Under the pieces are notes generated by a model, which was not told the origin of the DNA, made no database searches, and was given only the letters and a program-made list of their open reading frames with translations. Positions 15,915 through 23,936 of a stretch of 64,000 nt of DNA are shown one piece after another. The DNA comes from Cohnella zeiphila (lineage in GTDB: Bacteria; Bacillota; Bacilli; Paenibacillales; Paenibacillaceae), in the NCBI RefSeq assembly GCF_014212055.1, contig NZ_JACJVO010000042.1, positions 1 through 64,000 on the forward strand, in the 5' to 3' direction. The stretch's first letter is position 1, and the number at the start of each line of letters is the position of its first letter. Position numbers and translations under genes: made by a program.

Positions 15915-17057
15915 ATGGCTTACGTTGCGGTATCCGGAGGCGGCGAGGCAATCGCGAACGCCGTCGATCTGGTACGGTATTACCGGTTGAAAGGTTCGGA
16001 GGATTCTCTCTCTACGGATCTGATCGAGAAGCAGCTGCGGCTGCTGATCGACAAGCTGATGAGCGAAGGCGGCTTGTACGCGCCGTCTTATGCGGCGCTC
16101 GCGCTGAAGCAGGCGGAGGGCGACCCGTTCGAAGCGGGATTCCTGCTGCGGGCTTTCCGTTCCACGCTGCAGCGCAATCATGTAACCGAGACGATCGACA
16201 CGAGCGGGATGCGGGTCATTCGCCGAATCTCGTCCTCGTTCCGCGATATTCCCGGCGGGCAGATGCTGGGTCCGACTTACGATTATACGCACCGCCTGCT
16301 CGATTTCGCCCTGCGTCAAGAGGATGGGAACAGCGTGCGGGACTTTATCCGGCACTTCCTTTACGAGGGTGAAAAAGCCGAGTCGCCATTCGATGAGACG
16401 GGCGGCGGAGAGGCAAGCGTCCTCCCGAAAGTCATCGACTTGCTGCGGGACCAAGGATTAATGAAGCAGAAATCCGAGGCGGCCGAGGAGCCTCCTTACG
16501 ATATTACGAGACAGAAGATCGTTTTCCCGCTCCCCCGTTCGGCACGGCTGCAAATGCTGGCCCGGGGCGAGACGGGGGCGATGACCGCCATCGCCTACAG
16601 CAGCATGCGCGGCTACGGCGCGGTGCATCCGACGATCGGCGAGCTGAGGGTCGGGTACGTCGACGTGTTCGTCCGCCATCCTTATTCCGAAGAAGGCGAC
16701 GATTCGACTCTGTACATCGGCGAGGTTCTGGTGACGGAAGTCGAGTCGATCAATTCGTTCAAGAGCGATCCGGAGAGCGGCGACATCCAGTTCGCGATGG
16801 GATACGGCTTGCTCTTCGGCCAGAACGAGCTCAAAGGAATCTCGATGGCCATTCTGGAGCGGAGCCTGGAGATCGGCGGCGGCGCGCCGGCGCAGGACGA
16901 GGAGTTCGTGCTGTCCCATATCGACAGCGTCGAGTCGTCCGGCTTCGTGTCGCACCTGAAGCTGCCGCACTACATTACGTTCTCGTCGTCGCTGGACCGC
17001 ATCCGGCAAGTTCGCCGCAACGCGCAGGAGAAGAAAGAGCAGGTGGAGCTGAAATGA
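15915..17057 (+). CDS. phnI: C-P lyase core subunit PhnI (nucleosidase)
   Basis: This 380-residue protein begins MAYVAVSGGGEAIANAVDL, the conserved PhnI start. It also carries GPTYDYTHRLLDFALRQEDG and the AYSSMRGYGAVHPTIGELR region. PhnI displaces adenine from ATP in the presence of PhnGHL to attach the phosphonate to ribose. The length is close to the family norm. It overlaps phnJ by ATGA. Confidence 0.95.
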   Translation: MAYVAVSGGGEAIANAVDLVRYYRLKGSEDSLSTDLIEKQLRLLIDKLMSEGGLYAPSYAALALKQAEGDPFEAGFLLRAFRSTLQRNHVTETIDTSGMRVIRRISSSFRDIPGGQMLGPTYDYTHRLLDFALRQEDGNSVRDFIRHFLYEGEKAESPFDETGGGEASVLPKVIDLLRDQGLMKQKSEAAEEPPYDITRQKIVFPLPRSARLQMLARGETGAMTAIAYSSMRGYGAVHPTIGELRVGYVDVFVRHPYSEEGDDSTLYIGEVLVTEVESINSFKSDPESGDIQFAMGYGLLFGQNELKGISMAILERSLEIGGGAPAQDEEFVLSHIDSVESSGFVSHLKLPHYITFSSSLDRIRQVRRNAQEKKEQVELK

Positions 17058-17917
17058 ACGCAGCCGTTCAGAACGAATCGCCCTATAACTTCGCCTTCCT
17101 GGATGAAGGCTCGAAGCGCGAGATTCGCCGCAAGACGTTAAAGGCGGTGGCGATTCCGGGCTACCAAGTGCCGTTCGCTTCCCGCGAGATGCCGATCGGA
17201 CGCGGCTGGGGCACCGGCGGCCTGCAGCTTACGCTGTCGGTCATCGGCAAGACGGACACGGTGAAGGTAATCGACCAAGGAAGCGACGACAGCGTGAACG
17301 CCGTGAGCATTCGTCGTCTGATTCAAGACACGAGCGGCATCGACACGACGGAAGATACGGCGGAAGCGACGGTCATTCAGTCGCGGCACCGCATTCCCGA
17401 AGAGAAGCTGGATCGCCGTCAGATCCTGATTTTGCAAGTTCCGCAGCCCGAACCCCTTCGCAAAGTGGAGCGGAGCGAAAGGGTAACGAAGCGCATGCAC
17501 GCCGAGATGGATTACAGCCCGATGTGGCTGACGCTGTACGAGAGCGTCGTCCGATACGACGCCATTACGATCGGAGCGGATTATCCGGTGATGGTGGAGG
17601 ATCGCTACATGATGAATCCGACGCCGATCCCGAGATGGGACAATCCGAAGCTGCACCGGGCGGATCACCTGACCTTGTTCGGAGCGGGCCGGGAGAAGAA
17701 GATTTATGCCGTGCCCCCTCACACGAAGGTGGAATCGCTGCAGTTCGAGGATTACCGGTTCGAGAAGGAATCGTTCGCGGGGCTCGAGTGCCGGCATTGC
17801 GGAAGCACCGACACGTACCTGGACGAAGTGACGGATGAGCGCGGCCGCACGTTTCATCAATGCTCCGATACGGCATTCTGCCTGAAGCGGGCGGAAGGCA
17901 AGGAGGGCGGACAATGA
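17054..17917 (+). CDS. phnJ: C-P lyase radical SAM subunit PhnJ
   Basis: This 287-residue protein begins YNFAFLDEGSKREIRRKTLK, as PhnJ proteins do. It has the four cysteines that define the enzyme at positions 246, 249, 270 and 276 (ECRHCG ... HQCSDTAFC). These hold the 4Fe-4S cluster that, with S-adenosylmethionine, cleaves the C-P bond of 5-phosphoribosyl 1-phosphonate to release the alkane. The spacing agrees with characterised PhnJ. All key residues are present, so the catalytic step appears intact despite the defects in phnK and phnL downstream. Confidence 0.96.
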   Translation: MNAAVQNESPYNFAFLDEGSKREIRRKTLKAVAIPGYQVPFASREMPIGRGWGTGGLQLTLSVIGKTDTVKVIDQGSDDSVNAVSIRRLIQDTSGIDTTEDTAEATVIQSRHRIPEEKLDRRQILILQVPQPEPLRKVERSERVTKRMHAEMDYSPMWLTLYESVVRYDAITIGADYPVMVEDRYMMNPTPIPRWDNPKLHRADHLTLFGAGREKKIYAVPPHTKVESLQFEDYRFEKESFAGLECRHCGSTDTYLDEVTDERGRTFHQCSDTAFCLKRAEGKEGGQ

Positions 17918-18780
17918 ACGGGAATGGGAACGAACTTGAACTTCTGCCGGTTGACGCCGGTTTCCGGGAGACGCCCCTTCTTCGGGTGGATCGGCTGGTC
18001 AAGCGGTTCGGCAAAGGCTGCGCCTATTGCCGGGAGACGGCCAATCTGATCGGCGGCGAGGAAGATCCGGAATCGACGCTGCCCAAGAACCGCTGTCCCG
18101 TGTGCGGCAGCGTAATCGCCTGCTCGGGCATCAGCTTCGATCTGTACCCCGGCGAGATTCTCGGGGTGGTCGGGGAGAGCGGCTCCGGCAAGAGCACGAT
18201 GGTTCGCAGCCTCTATTTCGACGACGAAGTGACTTCGGGATCGATGACGATCTCCGATTATAAGGAAGGCAAGGCAAACCTGTTCGAAGCTTCGGCCCAG
18301 CAGAAGCGATACATTCGCAACCATCTGATGGGCATGGTGTACCAGAATCCGCACATGGGCCTGCGCATGAACTACTCCAGCAGCGGCAACATCGCGGAGA
18401 AGCTGTTCGCCGCCGGGAGCTTCCATGTCGGGAACATCCGCGGCAGGGCCGGCGAGCTGCTGGACCGCGTCGAGATTCCGCTGAACCGGATGGATGAGCC
18501 GCCCCGGAACTTCAGCGGGGGAATGCAGCAGCGCGTGCAAATCTCGAAGGCGCTGGCCAACCGCCCTCCGCTGCTTCTGCTCGACGAAGTGACGACGGGG
18601 CTGGACCTGTCGGTTCAGGCGCGGGTGCTGGACTTGATTCGCGGCATCCAGCAGGATCTCGGCGTGTCTATGATCGTCGTCTCGCACGACCTCGGGGTTA
18701 TCCGCATGCTGTCCGACCGGACGATGGTGCTGAAGGAAGGCCGGGTCGTCGAGACCGGGCTGACCGATCAGATCCTGTAA
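17914..18780 (+). CDS. phnK: C-P lyase ATPase PhnK, cut short by an in-frame stop
   Basis: This 288-residue ABC-type ATPase binds the C-P lyase core. It has Walker A GESGSGKST, signature FSGGMQQR, Walker B LLLLDEVTTGLD, and an extra four-Cys insert before Walker A (GCAYC ... CPVCG) like a zinc ribbon. The frame ends at TAA 18778-18780, but the same frame continues with DPQHPYTQLLVHSLL to a second stop at 18826-18828. That continuation matches the normal PhnK C terminus (GLTDxxL-x-DPxHPYTQLLV in Escherichia coli). One base change (for example GAA to TAA) would explain it. The 16 missing residues are a conserved tail, so the protein may be weakened but still contains all ATPase motifs. Confidence 0.92.
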   Translation: MNGNGNELELLPVDAGFRETPLLRVDRLVKRFGKGCAYCRETANLIGGEEDPESTLPKNRCPVCGSVIACSGISFDLYPGEILGVVGESGSGKSTMVRSLYFDDEVTSGSMTISDYKEGKANLFEASAQQKRYIRNHLMGMVYQNPHMGLRMNYSSSGNIAEKLFAAGSFHVGNIRGRAGELLDRVEIPLNRMDEPPRNFSGGMQQRVQISKALANRPPLLLLDEVTTGLDLSVQARVLDLIRGIQQDLGVSMIVVSHDLGVIRMLSDRTMVLKEGRVVETGLTDQIL

Positions 18781-18863
18781 GATCCGCAGCACCCGTATAC
18801 GCAATTGCTGGTCCACTCCCTGCTGTAAGACCGTCCAATATCCGAGCAAAAGAGGGGATTCCC

Positions 18864-19604
18864 ATTCTACAGGTAAGCCATCTGAGCAAACAGTTCGATC
18901 TGCGGATCGCCCGTCCGATGGAAGTGCGCCCCGTGCGCGACGTCTCGTTCGCGATGGAACCCGGCCAGTTCCTGGGCATTGCCGGGCCGAGCGGCATCGG
19001 CAAATCGACCATTCTGAAATGCATCTACCGCACTTATACGCCGTCTTCCGGCTCCATCGTCTACCAGTCGCAGCTGTTCGGCCCGCTCGATCTGGCGGCG
19101 GCCGGCGAGAGGACGATCACCCATCTTCGCAAGAACGAGATCGGCTACGTCTCGCAATTCTTAAGAGTCATCCCGCGGGTCAGCGCGACGGACGTGATCG
19201 CCGAGAGGCTTCTCGCCGTCGGAACCGACCGGCAGGAAGCCCGCTCGGCGGCGCAGACGATGCTCGGGCGGCTGAACATCTCCCGCGAGCTGTGGGACGG
19301 GTTTCCGGCGACGTTCAGCGGCGGCGAGCAGCAGCGGATCAATCTCGCGCGGGCGTTTATCGTCCGGCCGCGGCTCATGATTCTCGACGAGCCGACCGCT
19401 TCCCTGGACCGCCGCACGACCGAAGCCGTCATCGAACTGCTCCTCGATATGAAGCGCCAAGGGACGACGATGATCGGCGTCTTCCACGATTGGGAAGTGA
19501 TGGAGAGGCTGGCCGACCGCATCCTGGAGCTGGACGGAGCGGGATCCGCCCGGCTGCGGAACGCGAACGCGGCGACCTCGGAGGGAGGCGTTCAGCATGG
19601 GTAA
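18864..19604 (+). CDS. phnL: C-P lyase ATPase-like subunit PhnL, without a standard start codon
   Basis: This ABC-type protein has Walker A GPSGIGKST, the IGYVSQFLRVIPR segment that is a PhnL hallmark, signature FSGGEQQR and Walker B MILDEPTASLD. It supports PhnGHI in ribose activation. The family N terminus is present in frame (LQVSHLSKQFDLRIARP) but the codon where the start belongs is ATT at 18864, six bases after a GAGGGGA ribosome site. The first ATG (18918) would remove the first strand of the nucleotide-binding fold. Either ATT is used as a rare start, or an ATG has been lost. CTG at 18882 is another possibility. Confidence 0.88.
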   Translation: MLQVSHLSKQFDLRIARPMEVRPVRDVSFAMEPGQFLGIAGPSGIGKSTILKCIYRTYTPSSGSIVYQSQLFGPLDLAAAGERTITHLRKNEIGYVSQFLRVIPRVSATDVIAERLLAVGTDRQEARSAAQTMLGRLNISRELWDGFPATFSGGEQQRINLARAFIVRPRLMILDEPTASLDRRTTEAVIELLLDMKRQGTTMIGVFHDWEVMERLADRILELDGAGSARLRNANAATSEGGVQHG

Positions 19605-20796
19605 GATCACGGTCATCAACGGGGCGCGGATCGTGACTCCCGACGGGGTCGTCGAGAACGGAACGATGGTCGTCAAAGAGAACGTCATCGCCGAGATCGG
19701 CGCGACGCGCCGAATGGGCGATACCACGATCGAAGCGGAAGGCAGATGGGTGCTTCCGGGCATCGTCGATTCGCACAGCGACGCGATCGAGCACGAGATG
19801 TTCCCGCGCCCGACGAGCTACTTTCCGCTCGAGACGTCCTTCTACGAATTGGAGCGCAAGCTGGTCGGGCAAGGCATTACGACGATCTATCACTCGCTCA
19901 GCATGTGGGGAGACGAGCGCCGTTCGGGCTCTCAGCGCAACGAGGCGCGCCGCAACGAAGCGGTGTTCGAGTATATCAAACGGATCTGCCGGCTTCGCGA
20001 AGAACGCCGCATGATCCGGCACAACGTGCATCTTCGTTACGAGATGACGAATATCGACGGACTGCCGTACGTCCGGAACATCCTGGAACAGGGCTGCATC
20101 GATCAGCTGTCGTTCATGGACCATACGCCCGGGCAAGGGCAATACCGCGACTCCGCCATCCAGCTTAACTTCATTATGGAGAAGCAGAATAAGAACCGGG
20201 ATGAAGCGATGGCGATGCTGGAGATGCGCAAATCGTTTCCGAAGACGGACGAAGCCAGCCTGTTGGAGCTGGCCGCCTTGGCGCGGGCCAAAGGCATTCC
20301 GCTCGCCTCGCACGACGACGATTCGATAGAGAAGCTGGATCGGGTGACGGAGTGGCAAGCCGTCATCAGCGAGTTCCCGGTCGACCTGGAGGTGGCGGTC
20401 GAAGCGAAGAGACGCGGACTCTACACGGTGATGGGAGCGCCCAATGTGCTGCTCGGACGGTCGCACAGCAACAATCTGTCCGCTCTGGAGGCGATCGGAG
20501 AAGGAGTCGTCGATATTCTCTGCTCCGATTATTACCCGCCGGCGATGCTTCAGGCCGTATTCGCCCTGCATCGGCTCGGATACGAGCTGCCCTATGCCGT
20601 GAACATGGTATCGCTCAACCCGGCCCGGGCGCTCGGCATCGATTCCCGCACGGGATCGCTGGAAGTCGGCAAAGAGGCGGATCTGCTGCTCGTGAACGAG
20701 CACAGCGGGAAGCCTTTTATCGAGAAGGTCTGGGCCGGCGGAGAGCTGGTCTGTCAGATGTCCTGCCAGTTGGGCACGGCATTGGCCGCCCGGTGA
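19597..20796 (+). CDS. phnM: Triphosphoribosyl 1-phosphonate diphosphohydrolase PhnM
   Basis: This 399-residue amidohydrolase-superfamily enzyme removes pyrophosphate from the ribosyl triphosphate phosphonate before PhnJ acts. Metal-site motifs are visible: VDSHSDAIEHE (about residues 58-68), the HxxD-type YHSLSMWGDE region, and the late IGEGVVDILCSDYYP with its conserved Asp. PhnM begins inside the end of phnL (eight-base overlap) with a GGAGGCG site. The length is standard. Confidence 0.95.
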   Translation: MGKITVINGARIVTPDGVVENGTMVVKENVIAEIGATRRMGDTTIEAEGRWVLPGIVDSHSDAIEHEMFPRPTSYFPLETSFYELERKLVGQGITTIYHSLSMWGDERRSGSQRNEARRNEAVFEYIKRICRLREERRMIRHNVHLRYEMTNIDGLPYVRNILEQGCIDQLSFMDHTPGQGQYRDSAIQLNFIMEKQNKNRDEAMAMLEMRKSFPKTDEASLLELAALARAKGIPLASHDDDSIEKLDRVTEWQAVISEFPVDLEVAVEAKRRGLYTVMGAPNVLLGRSHSNNLSALEAIGEGVVDILCSDYYPPAMLQAVFALHRLGYELPYAVNMVSLNPARALGIDSRTGSLEVGKEADLLLVNEHSGKPFIEKVWAGGELVCQMSCQLGTALAAR

Positions 20797-20814
20797 CGGA
20801 AGGAGGAGCCGCGG

Positions 20815-21795
20815 ATGAAGGGAAGAGGAACCGGAGTCAGCATTGCGCCGGATGACGCGGTCGCCAAACCGGATTTATTGAAGGGAAAGCTCGACAAAGC
20901 GCAAGCGCTCGGATTCGATACGGTGGAGCTGCCGGTGCACGGGATGCGCGTCATCGTCAACGGACGCCTGGACGAGAAGCGGCTGGACGGCTATGCGCGG
21001 CTGTTGTCGCGCTATCCGTTCCGCTATGCCATGCATGCTCCGTTCTCGATCAACCTGTTCGATTCGGAGGAAGGAACCGAGCATTTCACGCTGCTGCTGC
21101 AATCGATTCGCGTCTGCGGGGCGATCGGCGCGGATACGCTCGTCTATCATCCCGGAAGATACGTCGCGGAGGAGCAGCTGCCTTACAAGGACGCGTGGCC
21201 CCGTCTTACGGGAGAAGACAAGGCGCGGCTGCTGGAGCGGGAGCGGGACTTCATGCGGCGGGCCGGCGATGCGGCCGGGAAGGTGGACGTTCGCATCGGC
21301 ATGGAGAACATGAGGCCTTATCTGGATTGCGGCGATTATTGCTATTCGACCGACCCGGCGCTGCTTGCCGGGCAGCTCGAGAGAATCGCCCATCCCCAGA
21401 TCGGGATCACGCTGGACGTCGGTCATCTGCATCTGGCGATGAAGAGCCTTCCGTACGGGCTGGAAGAAGCGTTATCGAGCATCCGGCCTTATATCATGCA
21501 CATGCACCTTCATGACAACTTCGGCAAGCCGACGTTTTCCCTGGAGAAAAACCAGTACGATCTCCTGCCGGTCGGGCGGGGGGATATGCACATGCCGATC
21601 GGACTCGGTGACGTTCCGATGGACCGCATCGCCCGCTTGCTGGGAGGAGAGATCGACGGTTACTTGATCCACGAGCTGCGGCCGATGTACGAGGATGAAT
21701 GGCCGAAGCTGGCGGAGCGCCTTCGCGAGGCTACGTTCGGGGCGGCGGTTCGCCGTCCGCCGATCGAACTCGCGGGAAACGCGGGCGGCGCCTGA
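20815..21795 (+). CDS. TIM-barrel protein (sugar phosphate isomerase/epimerase superfamily), phosphonate operon
   Basis: This 326-residue protein has the AP-endonuclease-2/xylose-isomerase-like barrel. Probable metal ligands lie in LVYHPGRY, IGMENMRP, LDVGHLHLA, HMHLHDNFG and LIHELRP. It lies 18 bases after phnM with a GGAGGAG site and is the last gene before the operon terminator. PhnN (ribosyl bisphosphate kinase) and PhnP (cyclic phosphodiesterase) are absent from the operon, so this protein may process the cyclic ribose phosphate left by PhnJ. That role is inferred from position only. It could instead handle a substrate side chain. Confidence 0.8.
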   Translation: MKGRGTGVSIAPDDAVAKPDLLKGKLDKAQALGFDTVELPVHGMRVIVNGRLDEKRLDGYARLLSRYPFRYAMHAPFSINLFDSEEGTEHFTLLLQSIRVCGAIGADTLVYHPGRYVAEEQLPYKDAWPRLTGEDKARLLERERDFMRRAGDAAGKVDVRIGMENMRPYLDCGDYCYSTDPALLAGQLERIAHPQIGITLDVGHLHLAMKSLPYGLEEALSSIRPYIMHMHLHDNFGKPTFSLEKNQYDLLPVGRGDMHMPIGLGDVPMDRIARLLGGEIDGYLIHELRPMYEDEWPKLAERLREATFGAAVRRPPIELAGNAGGA

Positions 21796-21826
21796 GAAGG
21801 GCTTGGCCGGACGAAAGAAGAAGCTT

Positions 21827-21843
21827 GGGGCGCTTGGCGCCCC
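21827..21843 (+). terminator. Stem-loop ending the phosphonate operon
   Basis: A perfect GC-rich 7-bp stem (21827-21833 with 21837-21843) and three-base loop lie 31 bases after the last stop. They are followed by a T-rich but interrupted tail. Confidence 0.7.
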
Positions 21844-22357
21844 TCTTGCTTTACCCCTTCATTTTTCTCATGATTCTCATACTTGTCAGGCTTTTTTGCG
21901 ACATGTGTGAGGGTGGACTTAGTTTCGACAAATAATGAAAGCGTTTAATTTTCGACCTTTTTCACTACGTCATTCCGTAGATTAGAAAATTTTCTAAAAG
22001 GGAAAAGGAGCCCCGACTGAGCTATTAGTCCTATAGAAGCCCGCCTTTGGGTGAGTACCGGGAGGAAAAATAAGGGAAAAATCGACTCGGATCGCCCGCC
22101 GTTATTTTCAACGGACTTTCAGAGTTTAATAGGTTCCGATCGATTTTCGCTTCGATCCGACATTAAGACCAAGGTCACAAACCGACGCATCGTGACCCCA
22201 TTTTATAAATCGGTACTCCCGTAGTATGTCCATGTTCCTCTCTTCAAGGTATGTTGAAATAAATACCGCTGCACAGAAATGAGGGAAGTTGAAGAAAATA
22301 TTTGAAAATTCTCATATTCTGTGAGAGTAGTGATGAGAGAAAGGTGATGAATGAAGG
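21844..22357. other. Long intergenic region with candidate operator sites
   Basis: No gene was seen. TTTCGACAAA at 21923-21932 is, on the other strand, a good Spo0A box, and a weaker one lies near 21952. TGAAAGCGTTTAAT at 21936-21949 matches 12 of 14 positions of a CcpA cre site. A perfect 16-bp palindrome lies at 21982-21997. A related AGAAAATTCT-like site lies at 22301-22316. Several small GC-rich hairpins occur between 22010 and 22070, but they match no riboswitch class I can name. The region probably controls the histidine kinase gene and the exopolysaccharide locus. Confidence 0.4.
21982..21997. promoter_or_regulatory. Perfect 16-bp palindrome
   Basis: TTAGAAAATTTTCTAA is self-complementary along its full length. 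It shares the GAAAATT core with sites at 22301-22316 and 23904-23919, which flank the two-component genes. It is a candidate binding site for a dimeric regulator, possibly the response regulator encoded at 23057. Confidence 0.4.
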
Positions 22358-23038
22358 ATGGCTATGCAGAGTGGTTTGGAACCGTATGTTCTGTTTGAGG
22401 AGCGTCACCGGATTGCCGAAGAACTCCATGATCGCATTGGTCCGCATCTTTTCGGCATCGCCTGCGCCGTTCATTCCGCCCAGCAGGATGTGGACTGCAT
22501 GACGGATGAGCAACTGCGGGAGCAACTGCGTGCGATTCAGGAGTCGGCCATCGCAGCTTCCCGGGAGCTAAGGGCGGCGATATACGGCCTGAGTCTGTCG
22601 GAGAAAGGCGGATTGTCGTGGATCGGAAGCGTAGAGTCCCTGCTGGCCACCCAAGCCAGGCTGAACGGCGTCCGAATCCGTTTCCGCGCTCCCGACTCCG
22701 ACCGTCGACTTTCCGTTCATCATCAAAAAGCGTTATACCGAATCATCTCCGAGGCGGTCGGCAACGCCATCCGTCATGGAGCCTGCACCATCGTGGAAGT
22801 GAAGCTGACGATGCGTCGCAGCGCCGTCACCTTGAGGATCTCGGATAACGGTACGGGATTCGACGAACGCACGGGGCAGCCGCGTCCCAAAAATTCCGGC
22901 TTCGGGCTGGGCAACATGAAGGCTCTCGCTTCATCGCTCGGCGGCAATCTTCAAATCGACAGCAGCATCGGGGAAGGAACGCGCATCGTCGTCAGGCTGC
23001 CGCTCGACGAAGCGCATGATGGAACCGGGCCAAACTAA
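22358..23038 (+). CDS. Soluble histidine kinase (HisKA_3 type)
   Basis: This 226-residue protein has no membrane segment and almost no sensor region. The phosphoacceptor helix comes directly after the start (EERHRIAEELHDRIGPHLFG, His24). The HATPase domain follows, with the N-box HQKALYRIISEAVGNAIRHG and G-boxes SDNGTGFD and GFGLGNMKAL. This is a DegS/NarX-type kinase without its own input domain, so it must sense through a partner or a cytoplasmic signal. It lies 18 bases from a NarL-type response regulator and upstream of the exopolysaccharide genes. Confidence 0.9.
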   Translation: MAMQSGLEPYVLFEERHRIAEELHDRIGPHLFGIACAVHSAQQDVDCMTDEQLREQLRAIQESAIAASRELRAAIYGLSLSEKGGLSWIGSVESLLATQARLNGVRIRFRAPDSDRRLSVHHQKALYRIISEAVGNAIRHGACTIVEVKLTMRRSAVTLRISDNGTGFDERTGQPRPKNSGFGLGNMKALASSLGGNLQIDSSIGEGTRIVVRLPLDEAHDGTGPN

Positions 23039-23056
23039 TAAGAACGGGGTGATCGT

Positions 23057-23707
23057 ATGAAAATCATCATTGTGGATGACCACCCTCTCGTTCGCGAAGG
23101 ATTAATATCCATTTTGGCCAAAGAAGAAGGGATCGAGTTCGTCGGAGAGTCCGAGACGATTCAGGAAGCGACGGAACTGATCGAGAGAACGAAGCCGGAT
23201 CTCGCCATCGTGGATGTCAAATTGGGCAACGAATCCGGCTATGACCTGGTAGGGATGCTCCGCCATCTTCCATGCCACTTTATGATGCTTACTTCCTCAG
23301 CGACGGAAGCGGACATTCGGAGAGCGGAGGAGTGCGGCGCCGACGGCTTCGTGCTCAAGGAAGCGGCGCCGGAAGAACTGCTTCTGGCCATCCGAATGAT
23401 CGGCAGAGGGCGCAAATATTTCGATCAAAGTCTTCTGGGCACCTTGCTGCGCAAAGACTACGACGATCCCCTCGAGAAGTTGACCCCGAAAGAAAAAGAG
23501 GTGCTTCGCGGGCTAGGCGAAGGATTGTCGAACGGCGCCATGGCGAAAAAGCTTGTCATCAGCGAATTTACGGTCAAGAAGCACGTCAGCCGCATTTTCC
23601 AAAAGTTGAACCTGAACGATCGCACGCAAGCGGCCCTGTTCGCCCAGGCTCAGGGGCTGAGCGGCTACTCTCCCCTGGACAAGCTGAAGGAAGGCAGCTC
23701 CGTCTAA
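23057..23707 (+). CDS. NarL/FixJ-type response regulator
   Basis: This 216-residue protein has a receiver domain with acidic pocket VDDHP, phosphoacceptor Asp53 (LAIVDVKLG), Thr/Ser in MLTSSA and Lys in FVLKEAAP. A LuxR-type helix-turn-helix follows (LTPKEKEVLRGLGEGLSNGA then FTVKKHVSRIFQKL, about residues 145-195). It is the partner of the soluble kinase upstream. DegU-like regulators often control exopolysaccharide and motility, and the next operon is exopolysaccharide biosynthesis, which is the likely target. Confidence 0.92.
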   Translation: MKIIIVDDHPLVREGLISILAKEEGIEFVGESETIQEATELIERTKPDLAIVDVKLGNESGYDLVGMLRHLPCHFMMLTSSATEADIRRAEECGADGFVLKEAAPEELLLAIRMIGRGRKYFDQSLLGTLLRKDYDDPLEKLTPKEKEVLRGLGEGLSNGAMAKKLVISEFTVKKHVSRIFQKLNLNDRTQAALFAQAQGLSGYSPLDKLKEGSSV

Positions 23708-23745
23708 CCGCATGGTACGAAAGTATACCTTCAGCAGCTACGAAA

Positions 23746-23793
23746 GCGGCAGGGTGATATGCTTCCGAAGAAGAAGCAAAATCATCCTGCCGC
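23746..23793 (+). terminator. Long stem-loop after the response regulator
   Basis: Arms 23746-23758 and 23781-23793 pair over 13 positions with one G-T. Inside is a second GCTTC/GAAGC pairing. A T-run of only four follows at 23801, so it may be a partial terminator or an RNA-stabilising element. Confidence 0.55.
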
Positions 23794-23821
23794 GTAATAG
23801 TTTTAGGTAACGCGCACGTTT

Positions 23822-23936
23822 TATAATAGAAGCATAACGAAGAGGAGAACGGCCTCCCGGCAACGGGGAAAGAGCCGTTCAGGCAACGTTCGCCCTAAAA
23901 TTAATCAGAAAATTCTGATATCTGGAGGAAATCTCT
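23822..23936 (+). promoter_or_regulatory. Exopolysaccharide operon leader
   Basis: A perfect TATAAT -10 lies at 23822-23827 with only a weak -35. The following leader can fold through an ACGGC/GCCGT stem with an inner CCC/GGG stem (about 23848-23880). It then contains the near-palindrome ATCAGAAAATTCTGAT (23904-23919) immediately before the ribosome site GGAGG at 23924-23928. Placing an operator-like dyad so close to the start suggests control of this operon. Confidence 0.5.

Noticed and set aside
22010..22080. Possible riboswitch before the histidine kinase
   Set aside because: Several small GC-rich pairings are present, but I could not fit cyclic-di-GMP, cyclic-di-AMP, guanidine or other known class motifs.
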